Shown one piece after another: positions 43,454-52,253 of a DNA stretch of 64,000 bases. Numbering within the stretch: position 1 is the stretch's first letter; every line of letters begins with the position of its first letter. The notes beneath the pieces are model-generated. The model made no database searches and was not told where the DNA came from. It saw only the letters and a program-made list of their open reading frames with translations. Both the position numbers and the translations under genes were made by a program. This stretch comes from Paenibacillus sp. YYML68 (GTDB lineage Bacteria > Bacillota > Bacilli > Paenibacillales > NBRC-103111), in assembly GCF_027923405.1 (NCBI RefSeq), contig NZ_BQYI01000001.1, positions 2,520,501-2,584,500 on the forward strand. Direction: 5' to 3'.

Positions 43454-44470
43454 TCAATGTTCATTTTTTATTAAATCCTCATATACTTGACTTAAACATC
43501 GGACGTCCTCGTCTATGACTGAATCCCAGCCTTCAACAATTTTAGCTAGAATCGTGTAGTTGTTCGTAATTCGTAGCTTGATCATAAGATTTCGAGTAGT
43601 CAACATTCTTTTTTCCAAGCTTTCCATTTCCATGGTGCTTGTCTCGCTAATCTCAATTCCTTGTTGCTGGAAATATCTCAATCGTTCTACCCATAACTTT
43701 TTATGCTCCCATAATAAATGTATAGGTCTAACATCTACTTTCTTCGTGCGATCCAGCATCTTCTCCAAATATTGCTTGACTATATTATAGCACTCCAGCC
43801 CAACAACTAGAGGCTCACATGAAGCAGCACTTCGACTAGGGTATATCGTCCCGTCTGATGCCATATATGATTCAAGAGATCTTCTGATATATGGAAGGTC
43901 TAATTCATCCTTAACATGGGGAACATACTTGAATAGCTTGATCATCGTCTTGTAGACTGGGGAATCATCGTTATATTCAAAAGCCAGTTCAACATCTGAG
44001 AATGAAATGGTTTTCGCACTATAATGACCGTCTGCGTACCCGAGAATATGAAATATGCGTTCCGTTTCATTGAAGCCATATACTAAAAATGCAGCCCAAT
44101 AGTGGTACTTCTGATAAGACGGCTCAAAAGGACAATAGAAATGATTGAGAAAAACGTTCGGATAGTAGCCTTGTTGAACGGACTCAATTAAGAACGGAAC
44201 AATACCTCGATTAAAGTGTTTAACATATGTACTGCTCATTCGGAGATAATCCAAATGAGGGCAGTTGAAATAAATATGTTTATTGTGTAGAAAATTAAAG
44301 CCGACATCACCCTTAACCGGATATTGGATCTCGCATTCCAATTGTACGAAGTTCGAATATAGCCAAGTCGAATACGCATTGCTTTGTGAGATGACGGTTA
44401 ATGGTGAAGCGTGATGTTCGTAGGACATGATAGGTGCTGCCCCAATAGGTAAAAGGTGTTCGTGGTTCAC
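43454..44470 (-). CDS. Uncharacterised protein resembling BtrH-type N-terminal domains
   Basis: 338 residues from a GTG with AAAGGAGAGG upstream. Not firmly recognised. The middle part (NVFLNHFYCPFEPSYQKYHY, then WAAFLVYGFNETERIFHILGYADGHYSAKTISFSDVELAF) recalls the cysteine-peptidase-like BtrH_N family found near peptide antibiotic and butirosin-type clusters, but the usual Cys near the N-terminus is not obvious. The C-terminal third is helical. The gene stands alone and is richer in A and T than its neighbours, which suggests recent transfer. No biosynthetic genes are next to it. Confidence 0.6.
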   Translation of the reverse strand: MNHEHLLPIGAAPIMSYEHHASPLTVISQSNAYSTWLYSNFVQLECEIQYPVKGDVGFNFLHNKHIYFNCPHLDYLRMSSTYVKHFNRGIVPFLIESVQQGYYPNVFLNHFYCPFEPSYQKYHYWAAFLVYGFNETERIFHILGYADGHYSAKTISFSDVELAFEYNDDSPVYKTMIKLFKYVPHVKDELDLPYIRRSLESYMASDGTIYPSRSAASCEPLVVGLECYNIVKQYLEKMLDRTKKVDVRPIHLLWEHKKLWVERLRYFQQQGIEISETSTMEMESLEKRMLTTRNLMIKLRITNNYTILAKIVEGWDSVIDEDVRCLSQVYEDLIKNEH

Positions 44471-44732
44471 AAGCTTCCTCTCCTTTGTGGTCTGGTTTGC
44501 CTAAGCCTCAGTGCTTGTCCGTCACCTCCACTCCAAAATACGTATACATGCGATTCGTACTACGATGGTATGAATGGTTGCACTTGCAAGTAAAATGATT
44601 ACATTATTGTTGGTTGTCTGTCAAGACTGCACAACATAGTTGAGAAATCTGTGTATGTTTCCATGGGGAACAGGAGACAATAGATGCAGTAAAAAAACAG
44701 AACAAAATTAAGCTGTGGGGGGGAGTTGCGGC

Positions 44733-44939
44733 ATGGACTTTACGAGCCAAGATATTGCCGTTATCGAACAAGCCTTGCAATTCGCGATTAAGTCCCAACA
44801 TGATGCGAATAAAGTGCAGTCGTATCAGGAAGTGTTGACGAAGCTGAGAACGAATGCAAGCGAAGCGATGAAGTCGGCGGCTTATTCGTTGCAGGATGGC
44901 TTCCGATTCGATTACGATGACTCGTCGGATTTGCAATAA
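44733..44939 (+). CDS. Small hypothetical protein
   Basis: 68 residues, helical and hydrophilic, with no family recognised: MDFTSQDIAVIEQALQFAIK, then KVQSYQEVLTKLRTNASEA and an acidic tail DYDDSSDLQ. GGGGGGAG lies before the ATG, and a strong terminator follows, so it is probably a real gene. Nothing in its setting tells its role. Confidence 0.65.
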   Translation: MDFTSQDIAVIEQALQFAIKSQHDANKVQSYQEVLTKLRTNASEAMKSAAYSLQDGFRFDYDDSSDLQ

Positions 44940-44963
44940 GAGCAACTCGTTTTCTTCATGTTC

Positions 44964-45021
44964 AAAAAGACCTGGTTCAAGCACGCTCGTCAGGAAGCGT
45001 TGCTGGAATCAGGTCTTTTTT
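44964..45021. terminator. Bidirectional terminator
   Basis: AAAAAGACCTG (44964-44974) pairs with CAGGTCTTTTT (45010-45020), with an inner CGCT/AGCG stem. T-runs occur on both strands, so it can end the small gene and the carotenoid operon on the minus strand. Confidence 0.88.
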
Positions 45022-45055
45022 TTCGCTTGCGGGCGTGTGGGAGGGAGTGTTCAGG

Positions 45056-46657
45056 CTACAAGGAGCCTGCTCGGTGACGCCTTGCGATCAGCTCCGCGGC
45101 CCGCAAGCCGCTGATCGTCACCATCGGCGTACCGCCTCCCGGATGTACGGTGCCTCCGGCGTAATACAAGCCGCTTAGCTGCCGATCCTTCAGGCTAGGG
45201 CGCATGAACGCGGACCGCGCATCATGTGAGGCGGCGCCGTACAGCGCCCCGGCGTAGGAGCCGCTTAACCGCTCGAGATATTCTGGACCGTAGCTCGCTT
45301 CGGCTTCGATGCGAGAGGACAGGTCGGGCGAGCCCCATAGCGTGGACAGTCGGGCAACCAGCTTGTCACGATACGCAGCATGCCGATCCAGAATCGACTT
45401 GCCATAGACCGGGTCTGCGGCGAGCAGCGACGAGGCGGAGCGTTCGCCGCGGAGCACAGCAGGCTGAGCCGCGGGGACGTTCACGAGTGCGTAGATGTTG
45501 CGGTATGCGCCATTGCCTGCTCGCTCCGGTTCGGTAACAGCCGAGCAGCAGATGTAGATGGCTGGATCAGTAGGCCATTCGTGGTGCTCGAATATATCGG
45601 TAAATTCTGATCCGTAGGAGTCAGGGTAATACAGAGTGTGGTGGTCAAGACCCGGGATGTCACCCTTCACTGAGAGCAGTGACAGGAAGCCAGAGCTCGA
45701 TAGAGCGGCTGGCCTTGGCGCTGGCTTGCTTGCCGACCTCGTGAGCTTGCGCAGTACATGGGCATCGTTCGAGTCGGTCTTGTCGAGGCTGTCAGCTAGT
45801 AGCGTCTGCGTCGTGTAATAATCACAGTTCGAGACGACGATGTCGGCTTCCCAGAGCTCGCCTTGCGCGACTACGCCTCGAATGCGCTTGCCATCATGTA
45901 CGATACGCTCCACCGCTGCACCCGTAACGACCCGAACACCGAGCTCACCAGCCAGCCGCTCCAGCGCCTCGATCAGCTTGCTATTGCCGCCGCGAATGTA
46001 GTAGACGCCTCGCACGAGTTCGAGGTACGCGATCATCGACAGCGTAGCCGGAGCACGGAACGGAGACGAGCCGACATAGGTCGCGTATCGATTCATCATC
46101 GCCAGCAGTCGCGGGTCGCGGAAGTAGCGTCGATGGAAGGCATCCATCCGAGTAAGCGGATGAACGCGCAGCATGGACAGCCCGAGAGAAGGCGAGTGGA
46201 ATTCCGACAGCTCGGCGAACGATCGGGTGAAGAACTCGCGCTCTGAGATCTTGTACATCTTCTCGACCTCGCCTAAGAATCGCTTGAAGCCGAGCTGATC
46301 GTCACGGGAGAACGACGCGAGCTGCTCCTCCATACGATCCGGGTCGGCGCTTAGGTTGATCGTCGTGCCGTCTGCGAATACGTTGCGGCTATTCACAGGC
46401 AGCTGGATGAATTCAAGACCGGAGGACGTTCCCGCCTTGCGGAACACCTCCTCGAATATCCACGGCATCGTAATTGTCGATGGTCCGAAGTCGAACGTGC
46501 TCGAGCCGAGCTGGACGGCATGCAGCTTACCGCCAAGCGTATGATGCTGCTCCAGGATCGTAACGCGGAAGCCATACACGGCGAGCATGCAAGCTGTTGT
46601 CAGTCCGCCGATGCCGCCGCCTATGACAAGGATGTGTTTGTTCGATTGTTCGCTCAT
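45056..46657 (-). CDS. Carotenoid desaturase (CrtI/CrtN superfamily, possibly CrtD-like)
   Basis: 533 residues. FAD-binding Rossmann motif GGGIGGLTTACMLAVYGF at the N-terminus and the C-terminal family block YYAGGTVHPGGGTPMVTISG. The stretch NRYATYVGSSPFRAPATLSMI resembles CrtD-type hydroxycarotenoid 3,4-desaturases, which act after hydration; a CruF-like gene in the same operon supports that reading, but a diapocarotenoid oxidase or desaturase is possible. It is the last gene of the minus-strand operon and overlaps the glycosyltransferase gene by 4 bases. Confidence 0.8.
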   Translation of the reverse strand: MSEQSNKHILVIGGGIGGLTTACMLAVYGFRVTILEQHHTLGGKLHAVQLGSSTFDFGPSTITMPWIFEEVFRKAGTSSGLEFIQLPVNSRNVFADGTTINLSADPDRMEEQLASFSRDDQLGFKRFLGEVEKMYKISEREFFTRSFAELSEFHSPSLGLSMLRVHPLTRMDAFHRRYFRDPRLLAMMNRYATYVGSSPFRAPATLSMIAYLELVRGVYYIRGGNSKLIEALERLAGELGVRVVTGAAVERIVHDGKRIRGVVAQGELWEADIVVSNCDYYTTQTLLADSLDKTDSNDAHVLRKLTRSASKPAPRPAALSSSGFLSLLSVKGDIPGLDHHTLYYPDSYGSEFTDIFEHHEWPTDPAIYICCSAVTEPERAGNGAYRNIYALVNVPAAQPAVLRGERSASSLLAADPVYGKSILDRHAAYRDKLVARLSTLWGSPDLSSRIEAEASYGPEYLERLSGSYAGALYGAASHDARSAFMRPSLKDRQLSGLYYAGGTVHPGGGTPMVTISGLRAAELIARRHRAGSL

Positions 46658-47877
46658 AGCTTAATGTTTCTTCCTTTCCACATGTAGCCTTGGCCGCTTA
46701 CGGAGCCGTACCAGGAGCGGATAGCGAGCATCGCGAGCAGCAAGAAGCTGACAGGCGCGAGCAGCCACCAGCCGCCTCGGACGCCGAAGCGTCGATCTGT
46801 CATGAAGCGCTGTGCAGCTGCGAGCAGCCAGGCTAGCAGGGCGAGCGCGACTGCAGCCGCACCGCTGCCGTACGCCGCAGGAGCGGCGAGCGCGTAAGCG
46901 AGCAGCAGCGGCGGACTCATGTAGCAGAGCGCGTAGAAGCTCAGCAGTATGATCAGGAGCACGGTCGAGCGTCCGAGACCGGCGTAGATGTTCTTGGCGA
47001 AGCCGCTCCAGACGTCGGCGGGCTTCGTATACATTTCGCAGGCCACATGGTTCGTAATGTCGACCAGCAGCGGCCTATGGCGAGCCGCCTTCACGGCCTT
47101 GGCCATCTCCATATCCTCGATGATCGAGTCACGGAAGCGGGCATGACCACCGATCGCAGCATACGCCTCGCGGTGATACAGCATGAACGCTCCGTGCGCG
47201 GCCATGAAGCGCGGATCGGACGATCTGCGGACGAGCGCCAGCGGAAGGTGCAGGGCAATGACGAAGAACAGCATCGGCAGCACGAGCATGCCCATCGCAT
47301 GGCTAGCGATGACGCGAGGGAAGCCGGTCACGAGTCCCGCTTGAGTCCGCATTCCTTCTTGGACCAGGCTGCGCAGCATGTCCGGCTGATGGACGGTGTC
47401 CGCATCGGTGAACAGCAGCCATTCGCCGCGCGCCTCCTGCGAGAGCTGGTGGCAGGCGAAGCACTTGCCGACCCAGTCGTCTGGTAAGGGTGACCCGTGA
47501 AGGAGCCGTAGCCGCGGGTACCGCATGCGCAAGCACTCCAGCAGCTCTAGGGTACGGTCATCAGATCGGTCATCGAGGCAGATGACCTCGTAGTGCGGAT
47601 ATTGCTGCTGCAGTAAGCTCTCGAGGCAGCGCTCGATGTTGGTCTCCTCGTTGCGGGCTGGAACGAGCACGGAGACGAACGGCAGACTGCTGTCTAGTTC
47701 TGCGGCGTCTCTATGCGGACGCGGCCAGAAGCGTAGGTTCACGAGCACCCATAGCGTGAGCACCCCGAGCACGAGCACCTGCATGAGCTGGAGGGCGAGG
47801 AGGAGTGTGGCGAATTCATCTCCGTTCTCTCCAGACGGACTCGATAGCGATGGCAGCTCCTTCATTACTAGCAGCAT
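46654..47877 (-). CDS. crtQ: Carotenoid glycosyltransferase (GT2, CrtQ-like)
   Basis: 407 residues. N-terminal membrane segment, then a GT2 domain with VSVLVPARNEETNIERCLESLL, CLDDRSDDRT, FTDADTVH (DxD) and SIIEDMEMAKAVK (the ED acceptor motif), followed by three to four C-terminal membrane segments. This plan is that of CrtQ-type enzymes, which attach a sugar to a carotenoid carboxyl or hydroxyl. AAAGGAAG precedes the ATG. It follows the acyltransferase gene by 47 bases. Confidence 0.85.
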   Translation of the reverse strand: MLLVMKELPSLSSPSGENGDEFATLLLALQLMQVLVLGVLTLWVLVNLRFWPRPHRDAAELDSSLPFVSVLVPARNEETNIERCLESLLQQQYPHYEVICLDDRSDDRTLELLECLRMRYPRLRLLHGSPLPDDWVGKCFACHQLSQEARGEWLLFTDADTVHQPDMLRSLVQEGMRTQAGLVTGFPRVIASHAMGMLVLPMLFFVIALHLPLALVRRSSDPRFMAAHGAFMLYHREAYAAIGGHARFRDSIIEDMEMAKAVKAARHRPLLVDITNHVACEMYTKPADVWSGFAKNIYAGLGRSTVLLIILLSFYALCYMSPPLLLAYALAAPAAYGSGAAAVALALLAWLLAAAQRFMTDRRFGVRGGWWLLAPVSFLLLAMLAIRSWYGSVSGQGYMWKGRNIKL

Positions 47878-47923
47878 GAGCGGTTACTTCCTTTCATTCA
47901 TACATGATTGGTACGGTGTGAGC

Positions 47924-48649
47924 TTATTGTGACCTTGAACGGTTGAAGATGCGGGTGAACTGCTCGGATATGGAGCTGGCGCCGCCAGCAAGCCTCGTGA
48001 ATCCCGTCAGTTGTCCGTCGATGATAGACCGCTTAAGCTGGTCGAGCTGGCAGGTGACCGCTGCCTCGATTGCAGCCGTCCGTTCGTTACGGGTGAGCGG
48101 CAGAGCATCGAGCTTCAGCGGCGCACCGAATTCGACGAATACGTGCGGCCGCTGATCGAGCAGGAAGTCGTAGGATATCGTGATTGGAACGAGCTGCACG
48201 GCGGGAAGCCGATCGAGCAGGAAGCCGACGCCAGGGAGGAAGCCGAGCGGCCGTACGTCCTGATGACGAATGTCTCCTTGGGGGAACAGCCATAGCGCGG
48301 CCTTCGGGCGTCGTAGCAGCTCCTCACAATAAGCGAGGGAAGTACGGACACCAGAGGCCGAGCTACGATCAATCGAGAATGCGCCGAGCTTGCGGAAAAA
48401 ACGAAACTGACGCAGCCCCTGCTCCGACATCATGACGTAGGCATCTTGATGAATGAGACATCGATTCGCTTGAAAGGCGATTAATCCATCCCACCAGCTG
48501 CTGTGGTTGGCCACATACAGCGTCGGAAGCTCGGTGTGCACCTCTGGATGCAGCCTCACGCTCACTTCACTGAAGGAACGGCGCAGCAGCAGCCTGTTGT
48601 ATGTGGAGAAGAGCGCTTCGAAGGAAGCGCTCTTGTTCGCCTGAATCAT
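47924..48649 (-). CDS. PlsC-like acyltransferase of the carotenoid cluster
   Basis: 241 residues. LPLAT family with the H-x4-D motif in ANHSSWWDGL, the second block LWLFPQGDIR and the third block LVPITISYDF. Related proteins in Bacilli carotenoid clusters add a fatty acid to the sugar of a glycosyl-carotenoid. It overlaps the CruF-like gene by 4 bases. Its role in phospholipid synthesis cannot be excluded from sequence alone; the operon argues for the carotenoid role. Confidence 0.83.
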   Translation of the reverse strand: MIQANKSASFEALFSTYNRLLLRRSFSEVSVRLHPEVHTELPTLYVANHSSWWDGLIAFQANRCLIHQDAYVMMSEQGLRQFRFFRKLGAFSIDRSSASGVRTSLAYCEELLRRPKAALWLFPQGDIRHQDVRPLGFLPGVGFLLDRLPAVQLVPITISYDFLLDQRPHVFVEFGAPLKLDALPLTRNERTAAIEAAVTCQLDQLKRSIIDGQLTGFTRLAGGASSISEQFTRIFNRSRSQ

Positions 48650-49518
48650 GCGAACGCCTCCTTATCCCAGCGCCGCCATATGAATAAGATGCCGAGCAGA
48701 CCGATATTAATGGCAACGGCCCACCATAGTCCACTTTGCGCTGCGAGTGTTAAGAAGAGCGACTCCAGCGTCAGCAGCAGCATGAGCGGGACGAATGGTC
48801 CGGATTGGCTTGGCTGCTCTCGATGATCCACATACTCATCATGCAAGTAGTTAACGATATTAATGATCAGCAGGGCGGTGAGCCACCAGCAGATGAAGTT
48901 GCTGAGCGGAATGTCGTAGAACGTCACATTCCACGGGGCGAGCTGATCGCCGCTCCAGCTCCAGTACCGCTGCTGCGCCGCCACTGGATCGAGCAGCAGA
49001 TCGATTGCTGTCACCATACTGGCTGTCCAGAGTGCTGGCAGCCAGAAGCTGCGCCGCTTTTGCCTCGCGCGCTGACGCTTCATGGTAGACAGCTCTGGTG
49101 ACATTTTCTCCGATAATCGCAGACCTCGACGGGCCTCCTTCGATTGCGGGACAGGCGCGAACGCCTTCGCTATGATGAGCAGCATGCACCAGGCGAACGG
49201 AATTGCGAGCGGCACCCCGAAGACGAGCGGGGCGAACGATGCTCCGTACTCATACGGACCGAACCAGTGGCCGGTATGGACGCCGATCCATTCGGCCGCA
49301 TACGAGACGCTCGCACAGATGACGAACAGAAGGAGTGCCTGACGCGCTCCATATTTGCGGGTATACCAGACGAGCGCCGTTGCGCCGCCGATGATCAGAT
49401 AGAAGCCATTCGCCCATGCCAGCCACTTCGGCAGCAGCCCTCCGCTTACGAGCACATATCCGCAAGCAAACCAGATTGCGTACAGCACCGACAGTCGGAA
49501 CAGCCATTGATTTACCAT
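48646..49518 (-). CDS. cruF: CruF-like carotenoid hydratase (DUF422)
   Basis: 290 residues with about seven membrane segments. DUF422/CruF family features: YAAEWIGVHTGHWFGPYEYG, FGVPLAIPFAWCMLLI, IDLLLDPVAAQQRYWSW and the PLSNFICWWLTALLI stretch. CruF adds water at the 1,2 double bond of acyclic carotenoids and makes the hydroxyl to which a sugar can be attached. An Arg/Lys-rich loop (about 130-160) is a local insertion. It overlaps the synthase gene by 7 bases. Confidence 0.85.
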   Translation of the reverse strand: MVNQWLFRLSVLYAIWFACGYVLVSGGLLPKWLAWANGFYLIIGGATALVWYTRKYGARQALLLFVICASVSYAAEWIGVHTGHWFGPYEYGASFAPLVFGVPLAIPFAWCMLLIIAKAFAPVPQSKEARRGLRLSEKMSPELSTMKRQRARQKRRSFWLPALWTASMVTAIDLLLDPVAAQQRYWSWSGDQLAPWNVTFYDIPLSNFICWWLTALLIINIVNYLHDEYVDHREQPSQSGPFVPLMLLLTLESLFLTLAAQSGLWWAVAINIGLLGILFIWRRWDKEAFA

Positions 49519-50426
49519 GGGACCTCATTCCCGCACTTGCTGTTGATCATGCTAGCCATTGCCGGCTTGCGCCACGTATTCGCCTGCGTGAGCAGCGACA
49601 ATAGAATGCTGACCTTCTTCAGGTTCGACACTCGTATGCGCTTCGAGAACACATCTCCGCCGCTCTCTTTGCTTTCCACTAATATTTGTCTATAAATGAG
49701 TCCAGCTGCTCCGAGCGAAAGTCTGCTGTCTCGTGGATAATACAGCTGCGCCGACAATCCGTCCTCATATTCACGCTCTGCCCACGCGGCCAAATGGTCG
49801 AAGAGCGGCTTCCAGCCAGGCGCCTTCATCCCAAGGGCAATGTCCGCCTCGCTGTAGCCGTACTGGCGCATGAGCTGCTGTGGAAGATAAACACGTCCCC
49901 GTTCGAAGTCTTCCTTCACATCCCGCAGTACGTTCGTAATTTGCATCGCAATGCCGAGGCGTTCCGCCTTGCGCACCATCTCTGGCGTACGGAACGGGGA
50001 CAAGATCGGCAGCAGCATGAGGCCGACTGTTCCTGCCACGAGTCTGCAATATTGCTCCAGCTCTTCAACTGTTTCGTAGCGTACCTTTGTCAAATCTTGA
50101 CGTTGACCGGCGATCATGTCGCGGAACGGCTGCTCCTCCATCGCATAAGTCTCGAACACATGCGCAAGCGCCAGCCAGTGGGGATGAGGGTCAGGCTGAC
50201 CGGCCAGCATGCGATCGAACGCTTGCTCGAAGCCATCGACGAGCACATCGGAATGGGCATGGGAATTATCGACTAGATCGTCCACCGTACGGCAGAAGGC
50301 ATAGACCGCCCAGACGGCGTTGCGCTTCGGCTCAGGCAGAACGGAGAACGCTCGATAGAAGCTGGAGGAATGTGTGATGACGACTTGCTCGCATATTTCA
50401 TAAGCGGTCTGGAGCTTAGGATTCAT
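49512..50426 (-). CDS. crtM: Phytoene/diapophytoene synthase
   Basis: 304 residues, squalene/phytoene synthase family. First Asp-rich motif in FCRTVDDLVDN, second in NVLRDVKEDFERGRVYLP, and SFYRAFSVLPEPKRNAVWAVYAF near the N-terminus. It couples two prenyl diphosphates head to head. Whether it uses farnesyl (C30, CrtM) or geranylgeranyl diphosphate (C40, CrtB) cannot be read from sequence; C30 is usual for Bacilli, and no geranylgeranyl synthase gene is nearby. It leads the minus-strand operon. Confidence 0.9.
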   Translation of the reverse strand: MNPKLQTAYEICEQVVITHSSSFYRAFSVLPEPKRNAVWAVYAFCRTVDDLVDNSHAHSDVLVDGFEQAFDRMLAGQPDPHPHWLALAHVFETYAMEEQPFRDMIAGQRQDLTKVRYETVEELEQYCRLVAGTVGLMLLPILSPFRTPEMVRKAERLGIAMQITNVLRDVKEDFERGRVYLPQQLMRQYGYSEADIALGMKAPGWKPLFDHLAAWAEREYEDGLSAQLYYPRDSRLSLGAAGLIYRQILVESKESGGDVFSKRIRVSNLKKVSILLSLLTQANTWRKPAMASMINSKCGNEVPW

Positions 50427-50615
50427 GTTGGCTCACCTCGAATAAATAGTGTGATGCTGCATATCTGTGTACAAACATTATACAATTTTAACGTACATCT
50501 ATCTTTTTCGGCGGAATAAGTTTATACTAACATTATACAAGATCAAGTTGCAAGCGTTAATTATACGCTGTACATGTCATCGCTGTGATGCTTATAGGAA
50601 GAAAGGGTGATCGCC
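50427..50615. promoter_or_regulatory. Divergent carotenoid control region with TRTACA repeats
   Basis: TGTACA at 50468 and TATACA at 50479 lie 11 bp apart; TATACT at 50523 and TATACA at 50534 lie 11 bp apart again; TATACG (50562) and TGTACA (50569) follow. The longer word AACATTATACAA occurs twice (50474, 50529). On the minus strand both give TATAAT; the one at 50534-50539 has TTAACG 17 bases upstream. Either these are paired promoters or operators for a regulator not in this window. Confidence 0.5.
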
Positions 50616-52253
50616 TTGCGTAGTTCACGTATTGTCATTATCGGCGCCGGTCCGGGCGGATTGTCCGCTGCGATGCTGCTTGCAGCCAAGGGGTATTCGG
50701 TCGACGTACTGGAGCAGCACCATGAGGTCGGGGGTCGTACGTCACCACTCCAGCTTGGCCCCTATACATTCGACCGAGGACCGACATTCCTCAATATGCC
50801 TCATATCTTGGAGGACGTATTTAAGGAGGCCGGGCGTTCGGTTCACGATTATGTCACCTTGAAGCAGCTTGACCCTATGTACCGTCTGTTATTCGATGAC
50901 GCTCCCTTCTATATATATAAGGACCGTGGACAAATGATACGGGAAATTGGACAAATGTTTCCGGGCAATGAGGACGGCTATGTGAAGTTCATGGAACGCG
51001 AGGGCAAGAAGCTGGCCGCACTAACGCCTGTCCTGCAAAACAAGCATGACTCGCTCCTCGACTACTTGCGTCCGAAGTTTCTGAAGGCGCTGCCTCAGCT
51101 CACTGTAGGCCGTACGCTGTATGACTGCTTGTCTGACTACTTCGACGATGAGCGGCTTCGGCTTGCCTTCACGTTCCAGGCTAAATATCTCGGGATGTCG
51201 CCGTGGGATTGTCCGGGCGCGTTCTCGATTTTGTCGTATATGGAGCATGAATATGGGATTAGTCACCCGATCGGGGGCGTGCACAAAATTACAGAGGCGA
51301 TGGCAGACGTGGTGCGCGAGTATGGCGGCCGCATTCATCTGGGCAGAGGCGTGAAGCAGCTTGTGCTCGCCGGGCGGAAGGTGAAGGGTGTTCTGACGAA
51401 TGACGGAGACGTGATCGAGGCGGATGAGGTGATCGTGAATGCGGATTTCGCGCATGCGATCACGAAGCTGGTCGAGCCGGGCACACTTCGCCGCACTAGC
51501 AGCTGGACTGCTGAGCGGCTCGCCCGCAAGTCGTATTCGTGCTCAACCTTCATGCTGTATCTCGGCTTGAACCGGACGTACGACCAGCCTCATCATACGA
51601 TCATGATGCCAGCTGACTACAAGCGCAATGTGGAAGAGATCTCAAGGCTGAAGGTGCTGTCCGACGATCCTTCGATCTATGTGCAGAACGCCTCGGTTAC
51701 CGATCCGACGCTCGCACCACCTGGGCATTCAGCGCTCTATGTGCTCGCTCCAGTGCCGAATAACTTCAGCGGCATCGACTGGGAGCGTGAGAAGCACAGC
51801 TTCAGAGATAAGGTGCTCGACAAGGTAGAGCGATTGGCTGGGTTCGAGGGGCTGCGTCACCATATTGAAGCAGAGCATATGATCACACCGCTCGATTGGG
51901 AGCACAAGCATCGCATCTATCAAGGGGCAACGTTCAATCTGGCGCATAATCTGGGACAAATGCTGTATTTCCGCCCGCACAATCGGTTCGACGAGCTGGA
52001 CGGCTGCTGGCTCGTAGGCGGCGGCACGCATCCGGGCAGCGGTCTGCCTACCATCATGGAGTCGGCGCGCATAACGGCTAGAGGCATCGCGGCGAAGTAC
52101 GATGGCGAGCGTGTGCCGGTCGTAACAATGGCAAGCAGCGTGCAGCCCGCTAAGTCGGTCAGAACCGCCAGCAGCCAGCAGGTAGCCAAGTCTTCCTTCG
52201 CGGAATCCATCCAAACTGTTGAAGCGTCGAAGGAGGCGGGACTACGTGGCTAA
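50616..52253 (+). CDS. crtN: Phytoene desaturase (CrtI/CrtN family), first plus-strand copy
   Basis: About 545 residues from the TTG at 50616, five bases after AAAGGGTGA; a GTG at 50607 overlaps that site. FAD motif GAGPGGLSAAMLLAAKGYSV, substrate region FQAKYLGMSPWDCPGAFSILSYMEHEYG and the C-terminal VGGGTHPGSGLPTIMESAR. It is the most canonical desaturase of the three here and the best candidate for the main dehydrogenation steps. The C-terminal 45 residues are a Ser/Ala/Val-rich extension. It overlaps the next gene. Confidence 0.88.
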   Translation: MRSSRIVIIGAGPGGLSAAMLLAAKGYSVDVLEQHHEVGGRTSPLQLGPYTFDRGPTFLNMPHILEDVFKEAGRSVHDYVTLKQLDPMYRLLFDDAPFYIYKDRGQMIREIGQMFPGNEDGYVKFMEREGKKLAALTPVLQNKHDSLLDYLRPKFLKALPQLTVGRTLYDCLSDYFDDERLRLAFTFQAKYLGMSPWDCPGAFSILSYMEHEYGISHPIGGVHKITEAMADVVREYGGRIHLGRGVKQLVLAGRKVKGVLTNDGDVIEADEVIVNADFAHAITKLVEPGTLRRTSSWTAERLARKSYSCSTFMLYLGLNRTYDQPHHTIMMPADYKRNVEEISRLKVLSDDPSIYVQNASVTDPTLAPPGHSALYVLAPVPNNFSGIDWEREKHSFRDKVLDKVERLAGFEGLRHHIEAEHMITPLDWEHKHRIYQGATFNLAHNLGQMLYFRPHNRFDELDGCWLVGGGTHPGSGLPTIMESARITARGIAAKYDGERVPVVTMASSVQPAKSVRTASSQQVAKSSFAESIQTVEASKEAGLRG

